Origin: Gigaspora rosea
Taxonomy: Eukaryota > Glomeromycota > Glomeromycetes > Diversisporales > Gigasporaceae
Assembly (NCBI GenBank): GCA_003550325.1
Contig: QKWP01000032.1
Location: forward strand, 295,291-359,290
Direction: 5' to 3'
Length of the DNA: 64,000 nt
The translations under genes and the position numbers were made by a program. Shown piece by piece: positions 44,294-54,498 of this stretch (positions are counted from its first letter, which is position 1; the number at the start of each line of letters is the position of its first letter). The notes under the pieces are model-generated. The model was not told the DNA's origin. It did no database searches and saw nothing but the letters and a program-made list of their open reading frames with translations.

Positions 44294-46762
44294 ATGTCAA
44301 AAAGAGCGTTGAAACAACAGCAAAAGGAAAGAGCAAATTTAGCTCGATCCATACGGTTGGCAAATGCCGCACCATAACCAAAAGAACCAGCACCCGGAAC
44401 CAGCACCACCAGAACCAGCACCACCAGAACCAGCACTACCAGAACCAGCACCACCAGAGCAAGCACCACCAGAGCAAGCACCACCAGAGCAAGCAAGGCC
44501 GTTGACCTTGTCTCAAGTGACGAATCAGAAACTGATAGCTTAGTTAGTTCTGATTATGACACCCAAGAGAATGATTATTTTCAAGATGATGATGACGACA
44601 ATGGAGTAAATTTAGTTATTAAACAACTTCTTGCTGCATCGGCTGCCAGTTTTAAAAAAAGAAGCCGTCCAGCTGTTTATGTTGGAAATTCAAAACGAAC
44701 AAAGCAGCAAAAAAATAAAACATTGAGAGAAGCTGCAGTAGGATCTTTATCAATTTTACAGTTTTTTTCTTCCACTTCTTATGAAAATGAACAGGGCAAG
44801 GATGATAATGAGGATGATAATGAGAATAATAACGAGGATGATAATGAGGGCATGACTGAGAAAGAAAAAAAAATTGCTAATGCAATTGAGTTTGTAAACA
44901 AAGTAATTCATGAAGAAAAACTCTCAGAAGCTGAGAAAGCCCGTTATACAGCAACTTTATATTTTCTTCGGTTGTTATTCAATGGTAAAAAAAAAATCGA
45001 AGCTTCAGAGGCAGTTGCTGAGGTAATTGGAGGTGGACAATGGTTCGCAAAGTGTGTTAGGAAATGGGCGAATATTTGTATGAAAGGTATGTTCTTATTT
45101 TTTATTTATTATTGAACAATTTTTTTTTTAATTTTTAATTTTATTTTTTTTTTATTATTAAATTAATTACTGTTTTTACATAATTACAGGAGAACTAATT
45201 CAGCACTGTCGTGGCAAGTTCCCTTCAAAAAGCTTGCTTAACGATGAATTAGTCTCACTCAAGTTGGCTGCTTACCTGCGTTCCCAGAAGTTCCAAATAA
45301 ATCCAATAATGGTTAAAAACTATGTTGAGCAACAAATTATCCCACAATTGGGTATCGAATCAGTACAACAGATCTCTCTTCGAACGGCCCACCGATGGTT
45401 ACATAAACTTGGTTTCCACTATAAACGTTATTCGAAAGGTGTTTACATTGATGGTCACGAACGACCAGATGTGGTTGCCTATCGCCAAGTCTTCCTTCAG
45501 AAAGTTAGTGAATATGAACAGCTTATGTCCAAATGGTACGATGAAGATTGTAAAATTAGAACTTACCCGCTATTAGCTGATGGAGAAAAGGAACATATTT
45601 GGGTAACCCATGACGAATCCACCTTCCACGTTAATGATGGACCACGTGCAATGTGGGGCCCGGAAAAGGAGCAACCATTAAGGAAGAAAGGAATGGGTCT
45701 TGGTATACATGTTAGCGATTTTTTAACGGAAACGATCGGACCACTTAGGGATGATCTTGAAGAGGCACGTGCAATGATGGTATTAGGGTCGCGTCATGAT
45801 GGGTATTGGGATGCAAAAAAGCTTATTATTCAAGTTAGACGGGCAATAGATATTTTTGAAAGAACACATCCAGGATGTGTAGGTAGGATAGAAAATAGAT
45901 TAAATAAAAAATTTTATTTAATAAAAGTAATTTAAAAACATTTTATTTAATAAAAGTAATTTAAAAACATTTTATAAATGTTTATATCTTATTTTTGTCT
46001 ACAGGTCTTTTTGCTTTCGACAATGCCACCGCTCATACGGCTTTTGCTGAGAATGCCCTTTTGTCTTCAAAAATGAACCTTTTTCCAGGTGGATCAGTTC
46101 CGAAAATGCGGGATACTGTATGGAATGGGAACCGTCAATCAATGGTAATTGAAGAAGATTACATCATTTATGATAATAAGACAAAGTCGAATATCAATTT
46201 ACGTGGTCAGCCAAAAGGGCTCAAGTGGGTTCTGGATGAAAGAGGACTATGGCAAGAAGGAATGATCTTAGAATGTGCTTCATGCAAAAAGGAGCCAAAC
46301 CCTAATATTACCAATTGTTGTGCACGCCGTCTGATGGCTAATCAACCCGATTTTCTTGCACAATGCGGTCAAGTTCAGCAGGAAATCGAATCTCGTGGTC
46401 ATAAAGTAACCCTTTTTTATTTATTTATTTTATTTATTTGCTAATTTATTTTTTTTTTTTTTGTTGGCTATCTTATTCCTTATTTAAAAATTTTTTAGGT
46501 CATATTTTATCCCAAGTTCCACCCCGAATTTAACCATATCGAAATGTATTGGGGGGCTGCCAAAAAGTATACACGGGACAATTGCAAATATTCTTTTCCA
46601 ATGCTTAGACAAACGATTATCGAGGCTTTTAATTCTATTTCACTTGAACAAATCCGTTCATTTGCTAGATTGTAGTTTAGATGGATGGATGCTTATCGAC
46701 ATGGCTTGATGGGAAAAGCTGCTGAATATGCAGTGAGAAAACATAAGAAGCATCGAAATTAA
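44294..46762 (+). pseudogene. DDE-superfamily transposase, four exons, two nonsense codons
   Basis: The exons are 44294-45086, 45190-45882, 46005-46405 and 46499-46762; the three introns obey GT..AG and joining them keeps frame. Order of parts: basic start 'MSKRALKQQQKERANLARS', a TSTTR-type repeat, an acidic Asp/Glu/Asn tract, a helix-turn-helix-like region ('LRTAHRWLHKLGFHYKR'), then the catalytic core. Asp lies in 'THDES' (codon 45612-45614), Asp in 'FAFDNA' (46019-46021) and Glu in 'HIEMYWG' (46541-46543). A Cys-rich insert ('CASCKKEPNPNITNCCARR') lies between the second Asp and the Glu. Stops at 44375-44377 and in the last exon ('ARL' then TAG before 'FRWMDAYRHG') break it; downstream initiation could bypass only the first. 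I know this as a family common in Rhizophagus and basidiomycetes. Confidence 0.85.
44388..44500 (+). repeat. 15-bp minisatellite inside the transposase gene
   Basis: About seven copies of ACCAGCACCACCAGA or variants occur in a row. In the exon frame they give TSTTR repeats; one base over they give EPAPP repeats. The unit length keeps both frames open. Confidence 0.85.
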
Positions 46763-46929
46763 TGAAGACATCATGAACCACATTGATGCAATTTAAATTA
46801 GAGAGCGAAAAAGCATTTTTTTGTTTTTTTTTGCTTAGAATAGCCTTATGTAATAAGACTGAAATTCGTTAATAAACCTGGCTTATTAATACTGCACGAA
46901 ATTTATTAAGAAACTTGAAACTTGTATAA

Positions 46930-46997
46930 ATGAGTACAGCAAAGAAAAAACCTGCAAATTTTATAAAATTTGCAGGTTTTTTCTTTGCGGCACTCAT
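46930..46997. repeat. 34-bp-arm hairpin inside the DDE element
   Basis: The sequence is a near-perfect palindrome with its axis between 46963 and 46964. The core arm CAAAGAAAAAACCTGCAAAT (46940 onward) matches its mirror exactly, and outer bases match except for two. It lies about 170 bp after the stop codon, on the transposase strand. Confidence 0.88.
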
Positions 46998-47244
46998 GCA
47001 AATTAAATTATAAGTCGAATAAAGAATGAAAGAAAATCGAGTAAAAATCAATTAAGAATATTTAAAATGCTTTATAAAGATGAAACACGCGATTGGAAAT
47101 ATTGGTTAGATGCGAATATAATTTTAACAAATATCGTGAAATAATCAAAATAAATTTGGGTAAATTTTACCCGATTTATTAAAAGCAGGTTAATTACGTA
47201 CACATGTAATTTTTAATAATAAACTAGCTAAATTAGTAAATTTG

Positions 47245-47439
47245 ACGCACCTTATAATTATAAATTGGATGCCTTATGCCGTCCTTATTTAAATTTGGCG
47301 CACCTTATAATTTAAATTGGATGTCTATGCTGTCCTTATTAAAATTTGGCGCCTTTAATAAAAAGTGGATATTTTATATTGTCCTTACTCTAAATTTGGC
47401 GCTTAAAAAATAGTGGATATCTTATGCTGTCCGGAACTG
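47245..47439. repeat. Four ~50-bp subterminal repeats at the right end of the DDE element
   Basis: Four diverged copies of a unit beginning AAATTTGGCGC and ending TGGATATCTTATGCTGTCC follow each other, the last one forming the terminal inverted repeat itself. A related AATTTGGCGC occurs once near the left end (about 44140). They are probably transposase binding sites (inference). Confidence 0.8.
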
Positions 47440-47890
47440 TAGTATTACCAATGACTATTTTATGCATATTATTTCTATATATATAGTATACGTAGAATAT
47501 ATACGTATGGTGTAAGAAGTCTAAAACCACAATTACTCCTTATAGAGACAAAATATAAACAAAGAAAATAAATGTTGCATTCCTGTATAATTTGATTTTA
47601 GGTTACATTCAAGCAGATTATCTAGTAATGCTAAAATTAGCATTTCTTAAACTATTGACTTCAATAAGATATTTAAATAGGCAATTTATTAGTATTTATA
47701 ATTTTTAAGGAAATATTAAATTTCAAAGTTTATATTTTGTCTTTATAAGGAGCGATTGTGATTTTTAGATTTCTTGACATACATACAGTATGTACGTAAA
47801 ATTTTCAAAAGAAATTTCTTGCCTATTGTAGAATATACATATATTTATTCCATAATTAGATTATCTCACGTGATTTGTTGAAAGCTGTAA

Positions 47891-48786
47891 TAGGGATCCT
47901 AATTTTCTGCTTCGACAAACCCCAAATTCTGCCTACTTTACACTTCGAATTGTGAATTATGCGATAAATTTTTTAAAATTATGCTAGATTATGCGGATCA
48001 GATAGAAATATGCGAAATTTATTATTATAAATTTTATTGTTATCGTTATTGTAAGTACTGAACCCCATCAGTAATTTACTAATAAAACCACAAAATCTGT
48101 GTAATATAAAATTATGAAAAGAGTCGTGCTTACAAAACTGTCTTTTGCTTCAAACAAAAAAATTCTCTGCAAAATTTTAGTATAAGGCCACGCAAAGTTA
48201 ATTTTTCGTTTTATATAACCCACCGATCTTTTTTTTAAATTTCAATCATGCCATTTTTGCTATTTAATTTTTTCTCTGGTATCACCCGATAGTGACCTTA
48301 ATTTTCTGGAATTACCCGATAGAACCAAAAAAAAATCTAAAATTTTCTGGGTGTGAACATGAGCATATTAATTTACAGTAGATTAAAAAAAAATAAAAAA
48401 TTCGACCAGCAAACTGAAATTTTGGAACATCATGTTATGAAAACGAAAAATTAACTTTATGCCTAATATATGTTTCTTGTTAAATTTTTATGCTACTTTA
48501 ATGATATGATTTATTACTTACCTGTTATTTGAATTTTCAAATCTGAATTTTCAAATCTGATAATTTATGAAATTTATGTTTTGTACAATCAAATGCTGCA
48601 TCCAATAGGAACTGATGGAGAAATTGATAAACCTGATATTACTCGATCTTTAATTCTGGCCATTTTATGTGTAGATTATGCTTTATTAACTATGCGAAAT
48701 TCATCTTGATATGCGAATATAGCAGTTGCATATGCTTCTGCAGTAAAATCTGCATATTATGCTATCGCAGATCTGTGGTATCCCTA
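47891..48786. mobile_element. 896-bp non-autonomous hAT-type element
   Basis: It is flanked by perfect 8-bp repeats AGCTGTAA (47883-47890 and 48787-48794). The ends are TAGGGATCC and, on the other strand, TAGGGATAC. Subterminal zones are rich in TATGCG/CGCATA motifs, as in the MITE at 21920-22153. It encodes nothing recognisable. Another element is nested at 48186-48463. Confidence 0.85.
48186..48463. mobile_element. 278-bp nested MITE, possible TAA target duplication
   Basis: The left end GGCCACGCAAAGTTAATTTT and the complement of the right end (GGCATAAAGTTAATTTTTCG) form imperfect inverted repeats. TAA occurs on both sides (48183-48185, 48464-48466), which would fit PIF/Harbinger-type 3-bp duplications. 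The same terminal sequence bounds 23448-23521. Confidence 0.65.
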
Positions 48787-49689
48787 AGCTGTAATTGTTA
48801 GAGTAAGGTAAAAAAAAAGAGTACGGTAGTTATTAGGTAAAATTGATTCTTGACATTTTTTTTGTTAGTGTTTCACGATAGGTTTAGACTGCTGTTTTCA
48901 GATTTTTAAGCTGTCTTTATTTTTACACTATCTTATTTTTTGACTTCTTTGGGCTGATTTGTTGTTGCACAAAAGTTTATTATATTAATTTTGTCACTAA
49001 CATTTCTATAATTATATGGTAGTATCACTTCTATTGTCCCTATTACTTTGTACATAAGTAGTAGGTCATTACTAGATTGTCATTATATTCCTGCATAGTG
49101 AATAAATACTATTACCACATTTCTTGTTCCTCTTACGTACCCTATTCTTGGTAATTGGGTTGTGGGTTATGATATAACGTATAAGTCTCTCCCCAGGTTC
49201 GTTTTAGTAATCTCTTAAATTCGGATAAATTGTAGGAGATCTATGGATTGTACATAGAAAACTGACCTTATTTTTATCAAAGGCTAAATTGTGGGAGATA
49301 TATATATTGTAGAAAATCGAACTTATTGAAGGCGACAAACTTCTAGCAAAAGGCTAGGAATGCTCAAACGGGATCAAAATTTTTATTTAATCTTGTTCAT
49401 GTCATTATGAACAATTTTTCTACAAAAATAAATCACTATGCATTCATATATACTTTGAACTGTAAACTGGTTACCTGAAAATAATGTCTTGATCACGTGT
49501 AAATAAACCTAAGTCAATTTAAAGTTATTGAACTTAAAACAAAAGCTCAAATGTATTTTATGAGCTACTTAGTAAAAAAAATTATTTGATCTTTAAAGAA
49601 CTCTGAAATCTAGAAACTTAAATAGTAATAATCAAACTCTGCTTCAAGAAAGAATAAATATAAAGGCAAATTCTCATTAATTTTTCTCA

Positions 49690-49960
49690 TCTTTTTTTTT
49701 CTTACAATTTCATCGCCCAAAATATTATAAATTAAATATTTTCATGTTATAAACTGTTTTTTCATTTTTTTCTTTCAACTTTCGCCTTAATCTATATTAT
49801 AAATTAAATATTTTCGTCTCATAGACTTATGTCTTTTTCTTCAACTTTCACCTTAAACTATCACTCAAATATTATGAATTAAATATTTTCGTCGCTTAGA
49901 CTTTTTTTAGTCTTTTTTTTCTCAAGTTTCGTCTTAAATGTTCACTTAAAAGATATATTT
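49690..49960. repeat. Tandem repeat, ~85-bp unit, 3-4 copies
   Basis: Each copy contains ATTATAAATTAAATATTTTC, then TATAGACTT, then TTTTTCTTCAACTTTCGCCTTAA, with moderate divergence. It ends just upstream of the gene remnant at 50021. It is non-coding. Confidence 0.7.
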
Positions 49961-51707
49961 TCATTTCCAACTATCTACTGCCAAACGTTTTAATCTCGAC
50001 AAAGATAGGCAATATAAAAAATGAGAAGAGTGCGAACCAAAAAAGTGCCGCAAAAAGTTGGATTGCAAAGACGTATTGTGCATAAGAGTTCCAGCCAAAT
50101 ACAAAATAAATACGTACATAATATGCTTTACAAAATATTAGAAACCAAGCTTCGTTACATTCAGAAAATTATGAAGATTATAGTAATGAAAGCTTACAAA
50201 GAAGTTTTTCAGAAGAAAATCAGCAAGTTAATAACGATTTTGAATGCAGTTTCTCTATGGATTCGGATATGTCAAGTAGCGAATTGGATATGTTGAGTAA
50301 TGAATTGGATACTTTGAGTAGCGCGTCGGATACTTTGAGTAGTAGCGGCCAGTCAACAATTATAGAAGAAGTTGGACTACAATTAGAAGTAACACAAACT
50401 ATAGTAGATAGTGGAATTAATTTTCAGCTGCTATCTGGAGAGTACAGTCCATACTTCAAAAACTTTACAGAAATGTCACTATTTACTTAGGTTACTAAAC
50501 ATATGATTAGTATGTATTAATATTATTTATCATTATATCTATCGTTATTCATATTTTAATTACTAAATATGTATATATATTAATTGATTCATAATTAGCA
50601 AGTAATGCATATAAAGATCTTATGTGTATTATTGAACATCCTAACTTTCGCCCTAAATATATAATTAAGAATATTAGACGGTTAAGGTCGTTACGAATCG
50701 ACTTCCTCTCCAAACAATAAAGTGTCACCAAGTGCTGATCCAGAACATGAAGACACCATCAACGTCTACACCATTCAAGAATTCCTACACTATATCTATT
50801 AGCGAGCATATTAGAAGAGTCTTGGGTAATAGAAATTTACGATTGCAGATGTACTTCGGTTCTAGAATCGAAGCTGAAACAAAATCTGAGTTTTGGCATG
50901 GGAATATCTGGCAGGAATCACTTCTTTTCAGCCCATTCTCAATTCGAATAGATAATAGTAAAGCCTATGATATATTTACAAATAATGGTATATATGTACT
51001 TGTTGGCATAATTTAAACAATTTTTATTAACTATAATTACAAAATGATGTTTAGAATTATATTTAATAGGATCTTTTATTAAATACAAGGATAAAGAAAC
51101 AAGGGTCGGAAGAATTATAGCAATAGTTTCAACTTCAAATGGTATCAAATTAAAGATTCAACAACTTTATTTTGGCTTTGAATTACCAAGGATATTTGCA
51201 AGTTCAATAAGAAAAGAGCGAGCAAAGAATGGGGAATTATGGTTAAGTGAAATAATATATTTGACCTATCCATTTAATGTTATTGAGCCAGTTACAGTTT
51301 GGCTTCATAATACCCCTGAGTTATCTAATTATCAATTTTATGTAAGAGAAATTTTATATAATCATAATGGCCGGTGGAAGATAAGAGACTGTAAACTGCG
51401 GCATCTTCATCCAATTGAATATACTCAACTTCCAATGCCAGCTCCTCATAATGTGCCTATATTAAAAATAATATTGGATATTTACTATGATGACCTTGGT
51501 ATATTCCGTAACGTGTATCATTCCTTGGGTGGAATTTATCTTCAAATCTGCAATATGCTTTTATGGCTAAGAAAACAATTAAAAAATCATTTTGTTTTGG
51601 GCTTTGTTCTGGTTGGAGGAGAATTTGATGATGTAATGAAGCCGATTATAGATGAAATTAAAATTTTAGAGAAAGGTATTCTGATGAATATTGCGGGACA
51701 AGATATA

Positions 51708-52048
51708 TAGTCAACCCTCATAAATGCAACTTGTAGGGACAAGCCTACAACGTGCATTTAGGGAGGTTTGCATTTAGAGAGTGCCAATTAAATTGCAGCT
51801 TTTAAAAATTAGATCATCAAGTTTGTATAACTTCTACCAAAACTGTATAACCTATCTTAAATACTAAAATTTGATTGGCCACGTGCATTTAGGGAGGTTA
51901 GTGTAATATAAAATGTTATTCAAGAGAACGTGCATTTATAGAATATAGAATGTGCATTTAGTACTAATAACATTTTACGGAATAGAAAAAAACGTGCATT
52001 TAGAGAGGTATTGCATTTATGGAGGTTGCATTTATGGAGGGTTGACTG
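51708..52048. mobile_element. 341-bp MITE with TA duplication, inside an exon
   Basis: The ends are TAGTCAACCCTCATAAATGC and, on the other strand, CAGTCAACCCTCCATAAATG, flanked by TA (51706-51707, 52049-52050). The interior has about eight GCATTTA(G/T).GAGG motifs in the same orientation. Removing the element plus one TA joins '..NIAGQDI' and 'FIIAALGV..' in frame, so the insertion is clean and came after the gene's exon had formed. Confidence 0.9.
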
Positions 52049-52853
52049 TATTTATAATAGCTGCTTTGGGTGTTATAACCGCTGATCTCCCTCAGAGCAA
52101 CAATCTTGCAGATACGAAATGTTATAGTGGTAATCAAGGATATAGGTACCTAAAGAACGATTAAGTGATATTGGTTTTGATATTAAGTTAAATGCCAGGT
52201 ATCATCATATAACAAATAAAAAATCGATAAATTAAAAGAATTAATACAAAGAGGGGCACCACAAAAAACAGTCAATGACTACTGTACAAAGCATGGTCTA
52301 AGTAAATACCAAAGCATTTTGAATCATCTGACACGAAATCGGCATTTACAAACACCTCAGGATGTGTATCATGCTATAGCTGGGAAAATACAAAGGCTAA
52401 TAGACTGTACATTTTTATTATTAAATCAAAGAGGAAAATGCACTTTTTTAAATTATTGGAAAACCTTTAAAATACCATCTGGCTGGTCACGACTTCCTAA
52501 CCCAATCAAACACCTTAACAGTTTCATGTTTTCTGACTGTTTACGATTAGCAATGATAATGCCATTCTTATTGCGAAGGTTCTTAACCACATCATATATC
52601 AGAGATACTGATTTGGCTTTGTTGCAGAGGCAATTTACAACATCAAACATATGACTATCGTCTACGCAAATCGTAAACGAAATTATTTCCTGCTGGGTAG
52701 CCGTTGCGAAGGCGTCACACTTAAGCTTTAGCTTTACATTTACTAGCCAAACATATACAGAACTAGATGAAGCTCTAAAAATTGAGCACATTCTCCTACT
52801 AAAGGTAAGTACCTTTTATTGTAATTCTGTACGTATGTACGTATATATGTATA

Positions 52854-53034
52854 CAAGGACCCCGAAATATTCATAGATAAGTCAGGTATGAGTTTGCTTA
52901 TTTTTGAGGTTTTTTATGCAGATTTTTTCTATTTATAGTAATTTTTGCTTATTTTTGAAGTTTTTTTGCAGATCTTTCCTTTTTAGTAACCCTATAATTA
53001 ACCTGACCTATCTATGTATATTTCGGGGTCCTTG
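52854..53034. mobile_element. 181-bp MITE with TA duplication, inside an intron
   Basis: CAAGGACCCCGAAATATTCA at the left is mirrored by ..TATATTTCGGGGTCCTTG at the right; both are flanked by TA (52852-52853, 53035-53036). Further inside, GTCAGGT and ACCTGAC also pair. It lies just after a GTAAGT donor (52805) of the Tnp2-like gene, so it is intronic. Confidence 0.88.
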
Positions 53035-53754
53035 TATACATATGCATATATAGGTTTTTTTATTAAAAGGTTAGCATATGAGACCGTCAAGGATGTAATA
53101 AAACGACAATTGTCCTTTTAAAATCCTTAAAAAATCAAGGAGTTTTTAACAATGATGAGAAAGCTATTGGTGCAATATGAAACATAATTAATATTATTTA
53201 TGTTATTGTATTTTTGCTTTTTCCAAACAATTTCAATAATTTGCCAAATTTACATATAAACCGACATTATGTTCAGAATGCTCGAAACTTTAGAACGCTT
53301 GTAAATATCTCTGTGGGAGTAAAGGAAGCAGTACATAAAACATTCAAAAGTTCTGTTTCGAAAATGAACTGCAAAAATATAGAATTTGATCTAATTCGAC
53401 AGCATAATACACTCCAAACGATTCGTTATCTAATCGACGGAGGCAAAGATAGCCGCTTTCAACATATTGGACAGGGCTTTCGAAACTTTACAAGTGACCC
53501 ATTTCTTCAACCCATATTATCAGATTGGTATATGACACAGGATTTTCAAGAAGATACAGCTGATATAAGTAAGTATATTAATTTTTGATTACTGGAACTC
53601 CAAAATGAAGAAAATGAATATGTATAAACCCTAAGATATTTATATTTTATTAATGTATATGATTAGTAATCGATTTGAAAATATCTAATGCTAACACTAT
53701 ATAACAATAGATAGTTTTTTAAAAAAGAAAATAACTTGGCGAATTGAATAGTGT

Positions 53755-53836
53755 TATACGTATCAGCATGGGCATTTTGTTTTATATACAATAGGTATAC
53801 GTATCAGCATGGGCATTTTGTTTACATACAATAGGT
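53755..53836. repeat. Tandem duplication of ~42 bp
   Basis: TACGTATCAGCATGGGCATT..TACAATAGG occurs twice back to back, at about 53757-53793 and 53799-53835, almost identical. It lies in non-coding sequence between the last two coding blocks of the Tnp2-like gene. Confidence 0.85.
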
Positions 53837-54498
53837 AACATTTCTTCACATATCTCTAATTTTAATAGTGCTCTAAATAACTAACCTTCATATATTTATA
53901 AAAGGTTTCTTTTTATTCCCTTAATATAGTTTTTTAAATTTAATCTATGACCTTGGAGTTTCAGTGACCAAACTTTCACGTAGTAATATTATTAACATAA
54001 TAATTGAAATTCTTTATCGCAATAGGTACAAATATCATATCACATGATAATAAAATAAGAAACATTAAAACAAGAAAACGCCTATCAAAAAATGAAATTT
54101 AAAAACTTTCACTACCTGTAAAATTCGATGACAATCATCAATTTACTTATGACATCATAAGCACATATGATATTTATATGGAAAAAAGAGCAGCTTTAAT
54201 ACATAGGCGCGTTGAGTTTTACAAGCAAATAAGTTACACTTTATTAAATGATGATGGCAAATTCAATACGTAGATGAATTTGCATTCTGGTGATATTGTG
54301 CAAATTCAGGAAGAAACTGATCTTTCTTACGCTATACTAAAGGGGATATTTACGCATCAAAATAATGATGGTTTAGTATATTCATTTATTTGGGTTGACT
54401 GGTTACGGGAATCCTCAATACTTGATCCAATTCTTCAATGCCCAGTTTATGAAAAACAAACAGCTGAAAACACACGGTGGCACCAAGTCTACCGATAG

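Larger units (their letters stand above)
43933..47439 (+). mobile_element. Complete 3.5-kb TA-flanked DNA transposon with DDE transposase
   Basis: The terminal inverted repeats CAGTTCCGGACAGCATAAGA (43933 onward) and the complement of the right end (..TCTTATGCTGTCCGGAACTG, ending at 47439) are nearly perfect over 26 bp. They are flanked by TA on both sides (43931-43932, 47440-47441). The element contains one gene with four exons (44294-46762), a GC-poor 3' region with a perfect hairpin (46930-46997) and four subterminal repeats at the right end. TA duplications place it with the IS630-Tc1-mariner group in the broad sense. Confidence 0.9.
47440..50020. other. Non-coding stretch carrying a hAT-type element and an ~85-bp tandem repeat
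   Basis: No gene is supported. It holds the element at 47891-48786 with a nested smaller one, and a tandem array at 49690-49960. The rest, 48790-49690, is plain AT-rich sequence. Confidence 0.5.
50021..54498 (+). pseudogene. Decayed multi-exon Tnp2/CACTA-like gene of a Rhizophagus family
   Basis: Plus-strand coding blocks: basic start (50021-50140), frame change, Ser/Leu-rich acidic part (50200-50490; 'SELDMLSNELDTLSS'), a BAH-like module (50732-51000; 'EFWHGNIWQES'), and 'PFNVIEPVTVWLHN' (51275-51310). The core follows (51460-51710) with 'LDIYYDDLGIFRNVYHSLGG', 'LKNHFVLGFVLVGGEFDDV' and 'MKPIIDEIKILEKGI'. Then come 'ALGVITADLPQSNNLADTK' (52060-52120), 'HLQTPQDVYHAIAGKIQRL' (52345-52400), a block at 53214-53588 and a final BAH-like block (54274-54498; 'LHSGDIVQIQEETDLSYAI'). 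The order resembles Tnp2-type CACTA transposases, in which a 'DD' motif precedes 'G.FDD..KP...E' and 'A..P..N.L.G'. That is inference, as is the BAH label. Several stops and frameshifts and two inserted MITEs show it is dead. Confidence 0.6.
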
